Assembly: GCF_000721605.1 (NCBI RefSeq)
Contig: NZ_JOIZ01000021.1
Span: forward strand, 1 to 64,000
Length of the DNA stretch: 64,000 nt
Source of the DNA: Streptomyces sp. NRRL S-37
Lineage (GTDB): Bacteria; Actinomycetota; Actinomycetes; Streptomycetales; Streptomycetaceae
Reading direction: 5' to 3'
Shown piece after piece: positions 43,524-52,345 of the stretch. A program made the translations under genes and the position numbers. The first letter of the stretch is position 1. The number at the start of each line of letters is the position of its first letter. A model generated the notes under the pieces. That model was not told where the DNA came from, searched no databases, and worked only from the letters and a program-made list of their open reading frames with translations.

Positions 43524-45721
43524 TGGCATCCCGCTCCCCCCGTCACCGGCCTCCTCGCCAGGCCCGTGGCGGCTCCCTGCGTCGCCGTGTACCCCTGCGC
43601 CTGCTGCTCCCGGTGCTCGTCCTCGTCGCCCTGGCGGCGATGCTCATGCTGCGCGGATACGTGCACAGCGAGATCCTCGCCGACCACCGCGTCCAGAAAC
43701 CCGCACCCACCACCCAGGTGCCGAAGGACATACTGGAGGGCGGCCCGGTCATCGACGCCCGCACGGGCAAGCCCCAGAGCCTGAGCGTGCCCGACCACCA
43801 CCTCGTCCTCACCTTCGACGACGGCCCGGACCCGACCTGGACCCCGAAGGTGCTCGACGTGCTGAAGAAGCACGACGCGCACGCGGTCTTCTTCGTCACC
43901 GGCACCATGGCCTCCCGCTACCCGGACCTCGTCCAGCGCATGGTCGACGAGGGCCACGAGGTCGGCCTGCACACCTTCAACCACCCCGACCTCGCCCTCC
44001 AGTCCACCAAGCGCATCGACTGGGAGCTGTCGCAGAACCAGCTCGCGATCACCGGCGCGGCCGGCATCCGCACCTCGCTGTTCCGCCCGCCGTACTCCTC
44101 CTTCGCCGACGCCATGGACAACGAGTCCTGGCCGGTCACCGAGTACATCGGCAGCCGCGGCTACCTCACCGTCGTCAACAACACCGACAGCGAGGACTGG
44201 AAGCGGCCCGGCGTCGACGAGATCATCCGCCGCGCCACGCCGCACCATGGCAAGGGCGCCATCGTCCTGATGCACGACTCCGGCGGCGACCGCAGCCAGA
44301 CCGTCGCGGCGCTCGACGAGTTCCTGCCCGGCCTGAAGGACAAGGGCTACGAGTTCGACAACCTCACCGAGGCCCTGGACGCGCCCAGCGCGCACAGCCC
44401 GGTCACCGGCGCCGAACTCTGGAAGGGCAAGGCGTGGATCTTCCTGGTCCAGGCCTCCGAGCACATCACCGACGTCCTGGTGGTCGGCCTCGCGATCATC
44501 GGCACCCTGGTCATCGCCCGCTTCGTCCTGATGCTCCTCCTCTCCGGCATCCACGCCCGCCGGGTCCGCCGGAAGAACTTCCGCTGGGGCCCGCCGGTCA
44601 ACGAACCGGTGACGGTGCTGGTCCCGGCGTACAACGAGGCCAAGTGCATCGAGAACACCGTCAACTCCCTGATGGCGAGCGAGCACCCGATCGAGGTCCT
44701 CGTCATCGACGACGGTTCCACCGACGGCACCGCCCGCATCGTCGAGGCGATGGGCCTGCCCAACGTACGGGTGATCCGCCAGCTCAACGCGGGCAAGCCG
44801 GCCGCGCTCAACCGGGGTCTGGCCAACGCCCGTTACGACATCGTCGTGATGATGGACGGCGACACCGTCTTCGAGCCGTCCACCGTCCGCGAACTCGTCC
44901 AGCCCTTCGGCGACCCCAGGGTCGGCGCGGTGGCGGGCAACGCCAAGGTCGGCAACAAGGACACCCTCATCGGCGCCTGGCAGCACATCGAGTACGTGAT
45001 GGGCTTCAACCTGGACCGCCGGATGTACGACATCCTCCGCTGCATGCCGACCATCCCCGGCGCGGTCGGCGCCTTCCGCCGCTCCGCCCTGGAGCCCATC
45101 GGCGGCATGAGCGACGACACCCTCGCCGAGGACACCGACGTCACCATGGCGCTGCACCGCGCCGGCTGGCGCGTGGTCTACGCCGAGAACGCCCGCGCCT
45201 GGACCGAGGCCCCGGAGTCCGTCAGCCAGCTGTGGTCCCAGCGCTACCGCTGGTCGTACGGCACCATGCAGGCCATCTGGAAGCACCGCCGCGCGGTGAT
45301 CGACAAGGGCCCCTCCGGCCGCTTCGGCCGCGTCGGCCTGCCCTTCGTCTCCCTGTTCATGATCGTGGCCCCGCTGCTGGCCCCGCTGATCGACGTCTTC
45401 CTGCTCTACGGCGTCGTCTTCGGCCCGACCCAGAAGACGATCACGGCGTGGCTGGGCGTCCTCGCCATCCAGGCGGTCTGCGCGGCCTTCGCCTTCCGCC
45501 TCGACCGCGAACGCATGACCCACCTGATCTCGCTGCCGCTGCAGCAGATCCTCTACCGCCAGCTCATGTACGTCGTGCTGCTCCAGTCCTGGATCACCGC
45601 GCTCACCGGAGGCCGCCTGCGCTGGCAGAAGCTGCGGCGCACCGGCGTCGTCGAGGCGCCCGTCGGCGGAGCGGTACCGAGCCAGAGCCGGCGCAGCGAT
45701 GATCGGAGGCCCGTGGCATGA
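43523..45721 (+). CDS. matB: Bifunctional polysaccharide deacetylase / GT2 synthase MatB-like
   Basis: This 732-residue membrane enzyme has an N-terminal helix (LLLPVLVLVALAAMLML). A NodB deacetylase domain follows with TFDDGPDPTWT (metal Asp pair, about 97), HTFNHPDL (His motif, about 150), RPPYSS and LMHDSGGDRS. A transmembrane segment comes next, then a processive GT2 domain with VPAYNEAKCIENT, VIDDGSTDGTA (about 395), MMDGDTVFEPS and the QRYRW motif (about 572). C-terminal helices form the export channel. The combination predicts synthesis and partial deacetylation of a beta-linked N-acetylglucosamine polymer at the surface. MatB of S. coelicolor is reported to make a PNAG-like polymer. 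It overlaps the acyltransferase gene by four bases. Confidence 0.93.
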   Translation: MASRSPRHRPPRQARGGSLRRRVPLRLLLPVLVLVALAAMLMLRGYVHSEILADHRVQKPAPTTQVPKDILEGGPVIDARTGKPQSLSVPDHHLVLTFDDGPDPTWTPKVLDVLKKHDAHAVFFVTGTMASRYPDLVQRMVDEGHEVGLHTFNHPDLALQSTKRIDWELSQNQLAITGAAGIRTSLFRPPYSSFADAMDNESWPVTEYIGSRGYLTVVNNTDSEDWKRPGVDEIIRRATPHHGKGAIVLMHDSGGDRSQTVAALDEFLPGLKDKGYEFDNLTEALDAPSAHSPVTGAELWKGKAWIFLVQASEHITDVLVVGLAIIGTLVIARFVLMLLLSGIHARRVRRKNFRWGPPVNEPVTVLVPAYNEAKCIENTVNSLMASEHPIEVLVIDDGSTDGTARIVEAMGLPNVRVIRQLNAGKPAALNRGLANARYDIVVMMDGDTVFEPSTVRELVQPFGDPRVGAVAGNAKVGNKDTLIGAWQHIEYVMGFNLDRRMYDILRCMPTIPGAVGAFRRSALEPIGGMSDDTLAEDTDVTMALHRAGWRVVYAENARAWTEAPESVSQLWSQRYRWSYGTMQAIWKHRRAVIDKGPSGRFGRVGLPFVSLFMIVAPLLAPLIDVFLLYGVVFGPTQKTITAWLGVLAIQAVCAAFAFRLDRERMTHLISLPLQQILYRQLMYVVLLQSWITALTGGRLRWQKLRRTGVVEAPVGGAVPSQSRRSDDRRPVA

Positions 45722-47046
45722 CCCACGGATACACGACCGGTACGGGCACGAGCCCGGAACCGGCGGGCCCGTACGGAACACCGCACGCGGGGAACACGGG
45801 CGCGGCCCCGGAGACGCCGTACACGCTCCCGCAGCAGCGCGCGTCCGAGCCGGCACCCGAGCCGGCTCCCGCCCCGGCGGCCAAGAAGCCGGGCCGGGAC
45901 CGGTATCTGGACCTGCTGCGCTCCATCGCCCTGGTCCGCGTCGTGGTGTACCACCTCTTCGGCTGGGCCTGGCTGTCGGTGCTGTTCCCGTCGATGGGCG
46001 TGATGTTCGCGCTGGCGGGCTCGCTGATGGCGCGGTCGCTGAAGCGTCCGGCGTGGAGCGTGATCCGCGGTCGCGTCCGGCGTCTCCTGCCGCCCATGTG
46101 GGCGTTCGCGGCGGTCGTGCTGGTGCTGCTGTTCGCGGGTGGCTGGGATCCGGGCGAGGACCCGGACCAGGGCGGCGGTGCCTGGGGTCTGATCAAGCTC
46201 TTCAACTACCTCGTGCCGATCGGCGCGCCGCCCTATCCCTGGGAGGCGGGTGCCCCGCTGGACTGGCTGGAGGGCAGCTGGGCCGACCAGGCGGTGGGAC
46301 CGCTGTGGTACCTGCGCGCCTACCTGTGGTTCGTCATCGCGTCGCCGCTGCTGCTGTGGCTGTTCCGCAAGGCTCCCTGGCCGACGCTGCTCGCTCCGCT
46401 CGGTCTGACGGCGATCGTCGGCACCGGCCTGGTGACCATCCCCGGCGAAACGGGCAACGCGGTCACCGACTTCGCGGTCTACGGAAGCTGCTGGATCCTG
46501 GGCTTCGCCCATCACGAGGGCATGCTGAAGCAGATCCCGAGGTACGTCTCCGTGTCCTGCGCGTCCCTGGTGATGGCCTTCGGCCTGTGGTGGGCCTCGA
46601 ACCACCTGGGCTCCGAGGGCTGGGACCTCAACGACATCCCGCTGGCCCAGGCCACCTGGTCGTTCGGCTTCGTCGTGATCCTGCTCCAGTACTCCCCGTC
46701 CTGGCAGGAACTCCCCGGCCGGCTGGCCAAGTGGGACAAGCTGGTGACCCTCTCCAACAACCGCGCGGTCACCATCTACCTGTGGCACAACCTGCTGATC
46801 ATGGCGACGGTCCCGATCATCGACCTGGCCTACCGGCTGCCCTTCATGCAGAGTGAGCGGGCGATGGGCGCTCTGGACAGCGCCTACACGATCTGGATGT
46901 TCGTCCTGGTCTGGCCGCTCATCGGCCTGATGATCCTCGCGGTCGGCTGGGTCGAGGACCTCGCGGCGAAGCGCAGGCCACGCCTGTGGCCGAACGGCAG
47001 CAAGAGCAAGCGCCCCCAGCCGGGCACCGGGGCGCACCGGGGCTGA
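45718..47046 (+). CDS. Acyltransferase-3 family membrane protein
   Basis: This 442-residue protein starts at ATG 45718, overlapping the matB stop (ATGA). After a Pro/Ala-rich N-terminus of about 55 residues it has the RYLDLLRSIALVRVVVYHLF motif that begins acyltransferase-3 (PF01757) proteins, including the conserved Arg and His. About ten membrane helices follow, including GVMFALAGSLMARSL and YLWHNLLIMATVPII. Such enzymes transfer acetyl or other acyl groups to surface glycans. The coupling to matB suggests it modifies the polymer, for example by O-acylation; this is inference. A strong hairpin follows at 47075. Confidence 0.88.
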   Translation: MTHGYTTGTGTSPEPAGPYGTPHAGNTGAAPETPYTLPQQRASEPAPEPAPAPAAKKPGRDRYLDLLRSIALVRVVVYHLFGWAWLSVLFPSMGVMFALAGSLMARSLKRPAWSVIRGRVRRLLPPMWAFAAVVLVLLFAGGWDPGEDPDQGGGAWGLIKLFNYLVPIGAPPYPWEAGAPLDWLEGSWADQAVGPLWYLRAYLWFVIASPLLLWLFRKAPWPTLLAPLGLTAIVGTGLVTIPGETGNAVTDFAVYGSCWILGFAHHEGMLKQIPRYVSVSCASLVMAFGLWWASNHLGSEGWDLNDIPLAQATWSFGFVVILLQYSPSWQELPGRLAKWDKLVTLSNNRAVTIYLWHNLLIMATVPIIDLAYRLPFMQSERAMGALDSAYTIWMFVLVWPLIGLMILAVGWVEDLAAKRRPRLWPNGSKSKRPQPGTGAHRG

Positions 47047-47074
47047 CGTCACGGCGCTGACACGCGAAACGGGC

Positions 47075-47107
47075 GAGGGCCGTCGGACAACACTTCCGAC
47101 GGCCCTC
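47075..47107 (+). terminator. Terminator of the mat operon
   Basis: GAGGGCCGTCGGA (47075-47087) pairs perfectly with TCCGACGGCCCTC (47095-47107), 28 bases past the acyltransferase stop. Confidence 0.85.
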
Positions 47108-47150
47108 ACCCGTTCACTGCCTGGCCGCCTCGGACAGCGGGAAAGTCGTC

Positions 47151-47450
47151 ATGAGCGTCTCCCCGGTGGGCGCACTGCCCGCCCGCGGGATCGCCCTGGA
47201 CACCTACGGAGCCCGGGGCAGCGGTGAAGAGGAGTTCAACCACGTGGTCGGCACGGCCGGCTCCGACGTCGAGAAGGTGGTCGTGCACGATCCCGGAAAG
47301 ACGGTCCACGTCACACTCCAGGACGGCCGCTGGACCGCGTGGTGGCCCGACGGCCGGCTGGAGGGCCTGCTCACCGGCACGTTCACCGTCACCTTCACGG
47401 ACGGGTCGAGTCACACGGTCACCGCGAAGTCGTTGACCGACGGGGGGTGA
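47151..47450 (+). pseudogene. Short ORF, probable C-terminal piece of a larger unknown protein
   Basis: A 99-residue frame from ATG 47151 reads SVSPVGALPARGIALDTYGA, then VVGTAGSDVEKVVVHDPGKT and WTAWWPDGRLEGLLTG. The GSDVxKVVVxxxxG and DGRWTAWWP pattern is typical of the C-terminal beta domain of larger Streptomyces proteins with an N-terminal helix, often coded beside ECF sigma genes. The usual N-terminal part is absent, and the mat terminator lies right before it. A GGGAAAG precedes the ATG, so it could still be translated. Intact small gene is the alternative. It is convergent with the CU044_5270 gene. Confidence 0.45.
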
Positions 47451-47506
47451 GGCCGCAGCCTCACGCGCCCTCGCCCCTGGGGACCGTCCCCGTGCACGGG
47501 TCGGCT

Positions 47507-48571
47507 TCAGTCGGCGGCCTCGGTGGGCGTCTGCCCCTGCCGGTCGACGACCCCGCGTTCCATGACGGCGTCGGTACCGAACAGCACGTCGCCCGCGGTA
47601 CCCGCGGCTCCCTCGACGAAGTACACCTGCGAGCCGATGTAGGCGAGAGTCTTCTCGTCGAATATCAGCACGGATCGGGTCGCGGAACCGGAGGCCTGGT
47701 GGGTGATGCCGATGCCGTGGCGCCCGGCCGCGTCGACGGCGTCGGGGATCCAGGTGACGCCGGGGGTGCGGGCGACGGCCCGGTACAGGGCGGAAGCGGT
47801 CTCGGGCGGCATGATCACGCTGCCCAGCAGGTCTCCGATCGTCCTGAAGACGGCCTCGTCCTTCGAATCGCCCTTCTCCACCACGGTCCGGGTGCGCAGC
47901 AGCTCGAGAAGGTCGTCGGGATCGGTGGGCAGCGAGGCCAGCCATGCGTAGGTGGGATACCGCAGACCGGGGCCCACGGGTGCCGCGGACGTGACGGGGA
48001 TCAGCTGACCGGGCATCACAGCGTCCTTCCCGCTCGACCGGAGCCAGCCGGTCGTGGTCGTGCGTCCGCGCTTCTGAGTCGTCCAGAGTTCCTCCTTGTG
48101 CGCCGCACCGAGCACCACACGACCGCCGAAGGCGCCCTTGTTCTCGCGCGCCAGGCGCTGGACGTACACGAACTGGTTCTCCTCCACCGGCGTCGCGTCC
48201 GTCTTCATGGCCGCGGCGGCGATCCGGTCGAGAGTGACGGTTGCGCCGTCGGCTCGGGCCGGTGCGGAAGCGGTGGGCCCGGCCGCCGGTGCGGAGCCGT
48301 GGTCGCCGCCGGAGAACGTGACGACCATGGCACCGGCCAGGGCCAGAGCCAGTGCCGTGACGGGCAACGCCAGGGCCGGGCGCGGCAGCCTGCGGCGGGA
48401 AGGGGTGGGCGGCATCGCACCGGAAGCGCTGTGGTCGTGGTCGATCTGCTGCATCAGAAGGTCCTTGCAGTGGAGACGGCGGCTCGGCGGAAGGTCCCAG
48501 TCGGCCGAAGCAGCCAGCAATTCCTCCGCCTCGCTCCGGGCGGAGCCGGCGCGCGGGTTGTCGGCGTTCAT
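47507..48571 (-). CDS. CU044_5270 family protein, probable sigma-factor partner
   Basis: This 354-residue protein has a cytoplasmic N-terminus (ARSEAEELLAASADWDLPPS), one membrane helix near 68-88 (LALPVTALALALAGAMVVTF) and a large extracytoplasmic domain with FVYVQRLARENKGAFGGRVV and a C-terminal DGRGITHQ-like region (RHGIGITHQASGS). This is the CU044_5270 family that is usually encoded downstream of an ECF sigma gene in Actinobacteria. Its start overlaps the sigma gene stop by four bases (ATGA). By position it may act as an anti-sigma or signal-sensing partner; direct proof is lacking. No zinc HxxxCxxC motif is present. Confidence 0.8.
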   Translation of the reverse strand: MNADNPRAGSARSEAEELLAASADWDLPPSRRLHCKDLLMQQIDHDHSASGAMPPTPSRRRLPRPALALPVTALALALAGAMVVTFSGGDHGSAPAAGPTASAPARADGATVTLDRIAAAAMKTDATPVEENQFVYVQRLARENKGAFGGRVVLGAAHKEELWTTQKRGRTTTTGWLRSSGKDAVMPGQLIPVTSAAPVGPGLRYPTYAWLASLPTDPDDLLELLRTRTVVEKGDSKDEAVFRTIGDLLGSVIMPPETASALYRAVARTPGVTWIPDAVDAAGRHGIGITHQASGSATRSVLIFDEKTLAYIGSQVYFVEGAAGTAGDVLFGTDAVMERGVVDRQGQTPTEAAD

Positions 48572-49215
48572 CGGGTTTCCTCCTGCAGAAACAGGGCCGC
48601 GATCGCGGCCTCACCTTCTTCCTCTCCGCGACGCTCACGCGGTTCCGCACTTCTTTCGGACGCCGGACCGGCGCTGTACCGGGCCAGTCGCGTCCGGGCG
48701 CGGGAGAGCCGGGACCGCACGGTGCCGACCGGAATGCCCAGTGCCTCGGCGGCCTGCCGGTAGTCGAGCCCGGCACCCACGCACAGGGCGATCACCTCAC
48801 GGTCCCGGCGACTCAGCCGGCGCAGGGCGGCGTGGACCGACGCCAGGCGGTGGGCGTCGTCGATCCGGCCGGCCGTCTCGTCCGCGAAGTCCGCCACCGA
48901 CCGGGGCTCCGGGGCACGTGCCAGAAAGGCGAGCCGTCGGCGCAGACCGCGGTTGGCGTTGTGCGCCTTGTGCGTGGCGATGCCGAGCAGCCACGGCGTG
49001 AGTGAACCGCCGTCCGGTTCCAGCGACCGCCGGGTGCGCCAGGCACCGAGGAAGGTCTCGGACATCACTTCCTCGGCCTCCGACCAGTTGCCGGTCAGTC
49101 GCAGGGCATGGCTGTAGACGGCGCGGGCGTTCTGGTCGTACAGGTCCGCGAACGCCGCACGGTCTCCCGCCCGTACTCGCGCCCGCAACGACTCGCTGGG
49201 TTCTGTAGGACTCAC
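48568..49215 (-). CDS. ECF-type RNA polymerase sigma factor
   Basis: This 215-residue sigma-70 family protein has region 2 (RAAFADLYDQNARAVYSHAL, then EEVMSETFLGAWRTR) and region 4 (LSRRDREVIALCVGAGLDYR, QAAEALGIPVGTVRSRLSRA) with the RTRL helix-turn-helix. It starts at GTG 49215, and the downstream gene is coupled by an ATGA overlap. It lacks the long SnoaL extension of some ECF groups. The pairing with a CU044_5270 protein is a recurring arrangement, so the sigma factor is probably held or released by that membrane protein. Target promoters are unknown. Confidence 0.88.
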   Translation of the reverse strand: MSPTEPSESLRARVRAGDRAAFADLYDQNARAVYSHALRLTGNWSEAEEVMSETFLGAWRTRRSLEPDGGSLTPWLLGIATHKAHNANRGLRRRLAFLARAPEPRSVADFADETAGRIDDAHRLASVHAALRRLSRRDREVIALCVGAGLDYRQAAEALGIPVGTVRSRLSRARTRLARYSAGPASERSAEPRERRGEEEGEAAIAALFLQEETR

Positions 49216-49644
49216 ACCTTCTTCTCTCCGCCCGCCCGGCCGCGTTCCCGTGTCCTACGCCACACCGGCGGTCGCCCGCGATGCTTCCGGCCGACGGCGC
49301 CGTCTCGCGCGCCGGATCCCTGCCGCACCCTCAGACTCCCAGCCGGCCAAGGCGCCCGCGTTCTCACCTGCCGGGCGGGACGAGGTCGAGCGCGTGGTCC
49401 GGGTACGACACGCAGTGGCCGGTGGCGCGGGCGGTGCCGGCCCAGCCGGTGAGGCGGGCCGGAGCGATCGCGAGATCGCGGCAAGCGGCCGTCGCGCGGC
49501 ATCCTGGACGTGACCGTAAGGCGACCCGTGCTCATCCGACCGGCAATCAGGTCCCTGACCGGCGACGTCCGTCCGGCCTTGCGGGGTGTGGACGACGAAC
49601 TTCGTCGCCCCGCACACCGGCCGGCTCCAGCGCACGGTCACGGA
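49216..49644. other. Accessory intergenic DNA with gene scraps
   Basis: There is no intact gene. On the minus strand around 49380-49500 a frame reads DLAIAPARLTGWAGTARATG then HCVSYPDHALDLVPPGR before TGA, with protein-like composition but no start. It may be the C-terminus of a lost gene whose family I cannot name. Sequence right of it merges into the broken transposase. No promoter for the sigma operon could be identified with confidence. Confidence 0.4.
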
Positions 49645-50022
49645 CCGTGAGACCTCCGGTCCGCACGGAGCCTGCCGGGGCGGCGCCTTCGCGGGCCGCG
49701 CCGGGGGCGGATGGCGGGGACGCCCGGGACCAGCGGCAGCAGCGCCTGGCTGTCGCGAACGTTGGCGCCGGACACGCCAAGTGCGAGAGGCAGCCCCTGC
49801 CCGTCGGACAGGACGTGCAGTTTGCTGCCCTTCTTGCCCCGGTCGACCGGATTGCGCCCGGTCAGCGATCCCCCCTTTTCGCGCGGACGGAGGCCGCGTC
49901 CACGATGGCCGAGGTCCAGTCCACCTCGCCCAAAGTTCGTCAGGAACCAACCGCTGCGACAAACCAACACCCACGGCAAAGCGTCATGCCGCATCAACCT
50001 CACACCACGTGAGACACCCTCT
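49645..50022 (-). pseudogene. Remnant of an IS5-family transposase
   Basis: On the minus strand the central part reads KGGSLTGRNPVDRGKKGSKL, HVLSDGQGLPLALGVSGANV, then RDSQALLPLVPGVPAI and RRGPRRRRP. This is the middle of an IS5-group DDE transposase (VDRGKKGSKLHVL with a DSQALLPL segment). Just upstream, VDWTSAIVDAASVRAKRG is in another frame, so a frameshift separates the two parts. The N-terminal portion is decayed and the C-terminal third is missing after LRADRR. The element is non-functional. A 15-bp inverted repeat abuts its right side. Confidence 0.8.
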
Positions 50023-50110
50023 AAAAGCGTGAGCATTTCAGCCCGAAGTGTTCACATCCCGCTCATATGAGTGCGTCGGATACGCAAGCCCGCCGAATGC
50101 TCACGCTTTT
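50023..50110. repeat. Perfect 15-bp inverted repeat flanking 58 bp
   Basis: AAAAGCGTGAGCATT (50023-50037) is exactly inverted as AATGCTCACGCTTTT (50096-50110). It lies beside the broken transposase, so it may be an insertion-sequence end present in two orientations. A regulatory or transcription-terminating hairpin is the alternative. Confidence 0.7.
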
Positions 50111-50464
50111 CGGCGCAGTGAGAGACCATGGCCCCTCCAGGGAGGTCGTGTCCGTCGGGTGATGTGGCCGGTCACGTACAGGGAACGTGCGGGTCGCCGC
50201 CGAGACGGCCCGGCGTGCGGGCGAGGCGCGGACGCGTCGCGAACTCCGCAGGCCCGGCAGCCGACGGTGGATCGCGGACATGCCCGGGCCCCCGCCTTTC
50301 TCCGGCCGCTCGCTCGCTTCCCTCCCGTGCTGGAGCGAGCCGAGTCAAGGGTGGCCCGGAGGGCCATCGGCGGAGCCGACGCGGAGTGGAGCGCAGCGGA
50401 ACGCAGCGCCCTTTGCTCGGGTCGTGGAGGCACGACCCTGCAAGGAAGCGAGTGGCCCCGACGG
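50111..50464. other. Gene-free segment right of the IS remnant
   Basis: These bases have open frames in several phases, but none has family resemblance or a ribosome site. Composition is like coding DNA that has been rearranged. I see no tRNA that could be an attachment site. Confidence 0.45.
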
Positions 50465-50638
50465 TCACTTCATGATGTGCGTGAGGAAGGCGACCCACGT
50501 AGTGGGGGAGAGGTCGAGTTGAGGGCCGGGTGTCGTCTTCGAGTCGCGTATGAGGACGGCGGTAGGGGTGGTGGCCACTTCGACGCAGTTGGAGGCGTCG
50601 GGGCTGTAGGAAGACTTGCGCCATGGGTAATCGGACAT
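50465..50638 (-). CDS. DUF397 domain protein
   Basis: This 57-residue protein reads MSDYPWRKSSYSPDASNCVE, then VATTPTAVLIRDSKTTPGPQ and LDLSPTTWVAFLTHIMK. The W-[RK]-KSSYS-x-NCVEVA and VLIRDSK pattern is the DUF397 signature. In Streptomyces such small proteins are encoded next to XRE-DUF5753 regulators; the pair is described as a Scr1-type toxin-antitoxin-like system. The ATG at 50638 is seven bases beyond the stop of that regulator gene, so the two form an operon. Its role as effector or anti-regulator is family-based inference. Confidence 0.92.
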   Translation of the reverse strand: MSDYPWRKSSYSPDASNCVEVATTPTAVLIRDSKTTPGPQLDLSPTTWVAFLTHIMK

Positions 50639-50645
50639 GGTGACT

Positions 50646-51497
50646 TCAGGTCTCCTGGGCGAGGCGGTGGATCAGGTCGCGGGACTCGGCAGGCTTGAGG
50701 GCGTTCGACTCCATGCGGTCGAGCACTGAACGGTACTTGTTCAACTGGGCTTCCGCGTCCAGGAACTCGCACCCGTGGTGGGTGTCCAACTGCACGGTGT
50801 CGAGCTGTGGGACGGGACCCAGCAGGTAGTCGATCGACTGTCCCGTTCCAGGGAAGGAACCCTTGCCGAACGGGATGATCCGGACGGTGACGTGTTCCAG
50901 TTCGCTCATGTCCAGCAGGTGTCGGAGTTGGGCGCGGACGGTCGTGGAGCCGCCGTACCCCATGTGCAGCGCGGACTCGTGGATCACCGCCGTATAGGGC
51001 GGTGGGTCCTCGCGGTGGAGAATGCCTTGCCGCTTGATGCGGTGGGTCACGCGGTGCTCGATCTCGTACTGCCGCAGCGGCGGCACCGCTTCGCAGAAGA
51101 GCGCACGGGCGTGGTCCGTGGTCTGTAGCAGCGCTGGGATGTGGACGACCAACGCCACACGCAGGGCTGCCGCGTGGTGCTCTAGTTCGGCGAGGTCGAT
51201 GAGGCCCACCGGAAGATGCTCGCGGTACTCCTCCCACCAGCCCCGTGACCGCCGCCCGGTCATCGCGGCCAGCGCGTCGACCAGCGCGGTGTCGGGACAG
51301 GCGTAGGCGTGTGCCATGGAGTGGATCCGGTCGGCACTGACGGGTGTACGGCCTGTCTCGATCATGCTGATGCGCGCTTGGTTGACGCCGAGTAGTTCAC
51401 CGGCGCCAGTTGCGGTGAGGCCTGCCCGTTCACGGAGCTTGCGCAGCTCAGCGCCCAGTCTCCGCTGCCGCAGCGTCGGATTGTTCGTGGGCGGCAA
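50646..51497 (-). CDS. XRE-family regulator with DUF5753 (Scr1-type)
   Basis: This 283-residue protein has an N-terminal helix-turn-helix (RERAGLTATGAGELLGVNQA, RISMIETGRT) and a DUF5753 C-terminal domain with WWEEYREHLPVGLIDLAELE, LLQTTDHARALF and RIIPFGKGSFPG. It starts at TTG 51497 behind GAGGGA. Such proteins pair with DUF397 partners, and members of the group affect antibiotic production and development in Streptomyces. The neighbouring divergent ATP-binding gene completes a common three-gene cassette. The DNA target is probably the divergent region at 51498-51725. Confidence 0.92.
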   Translation of the reverse strand: MPPTNNPTLRQRRLGAELRKLRERAGLTATGAGELLGVNQARISMIETGRTPVSADRIHSMAHAYACPDTALVDALAAMTGRRSRGWWEEYREHLPVGLIDLAELEHHAAALRVALVVHIPALLQTTDHARALFCEAVPPLRQYEIEHRVTHRIKRQGILHREDPPPYTAVIHESALHMGYGGSTTVRAQLRHLLDMSELEHVTVRIIPFGKGSFPGTGQSIDYLLGPVPQLDTVQLDTHHGCEFLDAEAQLNKYRSVLDRMESNALKPAESRDLIHRLAQET

Positions 51498-51725
51498 AGT
51501 GTGTCCCTCCCGGCCGCGAGGCGGCGCGTTTCTCCCTCACGCGAGTGAAGCATGGATGGTTTCCGCTGATTCCGTAGGAACCATCTAACCATCGGCTCTA
51601 CGGTGGTCACGCAACGCTCGACCGTCCGCTCCGTAAGCCGGAAGTGCACCGCAAACTGCGGCACCGCCACCGTCCGACGGAGTTGTTGAGCGAGCCCAAG
51701 TCCCTCCAACTCCCCGGAGACAACC

Positions 51726-52193
51726 ATGGTCACCGTAGCCCCGCCCCACCCCTGGGTGTACGCCCTTCGCCTCCCCCATGACCCCCGCGCGGTACGCGTC
51801 GCACGCATGACGGTGCGGGCCGCGCTCGACGGGCACGGCAGGCGGGACGCTCTCGACGTCGTGGAGTTGCTGACGTCGGAGCTGGTCACCAACGCCTACC
51901 TGCACACCAAGGGGCCCGCCTCCCTGCGGCTCACCGGGCTGAGCGACGGCCGGCTGAGGGTCGGCGTGTGGGACAGCCACCCGTACGTCCCCGCCCCGTT
52001 CGGCGGGGCCGGTGGCGACTCCGTTCCGCCCGCTCGGCCCGGCGCCGAATCCGGGCGTGGGCTGCTTCTCGTCCAGCAGTACGCCGACTCCTGGGGCGGG
52101 TGGTCCCTCGGCGACGGCGGGCTGGGGCGAGGGGCCGGGAAGCTGCTCTGGTTCCAGGTGGGCGGGCCTGCCGCACAGCCCCCGCGGCGCTGA
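51726..52193 (+). CDS. RsbW-like ATP-binding (anti-sigma-type) protein
   Basis: This 155-residue protein has a GHKL/HATPase fold of the serine kinase anti-sigma type. The N-box is VVELLTSELVTNAYLHT, and the G-boxes are RVGVWDSHP and ESGRGLLLVQQYADSWG. The ATG at 51726 opens the frame with APPHPWVYALRLPHD, usual for these proteins. It is divergent from the XRE-DUF5753/DUF397 pair, and the three often travel together in Streptomyces. It may bind or modify a regulator of that set rather than a sigma factor. No sigma factor is adjacent, so its partner is unknown. Confidence 0.88.
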   Translation: MVTVAPPHPWVYALRLPHDPRAVRVARMTVRAALDGHGRRDALDVVELLTSELVTNAYLHTKGPASLRLTGLSDGRLRVGVWDSHPYVPAPFGGAGGDSVPPARPGAESGRGLLLVQQYADSWGGWSLGDGGLGRGAGKLLWFQVGGPAAQPPRR

Positions 52194-52345
52194 AGCCGTC
52201 GTACCTCTCACCTGGTCCCCGTGCCGGGTGAGCGCAACGTTCCCTGCCGGTCACCGCCTGCCACAGCGACGAAACGCCCCCTCCCTACCGTCGGGACCAG
52301 CCCCTCGCGGCACCGCCCGCGCCCCCGGAGAGCAGTGGAGGCCTC

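Noticed and set aside
43058..45856. A 932-codon minus-strand frame over matA/matB
   Set aside because: It is antisense to strongly motif-supported genes.
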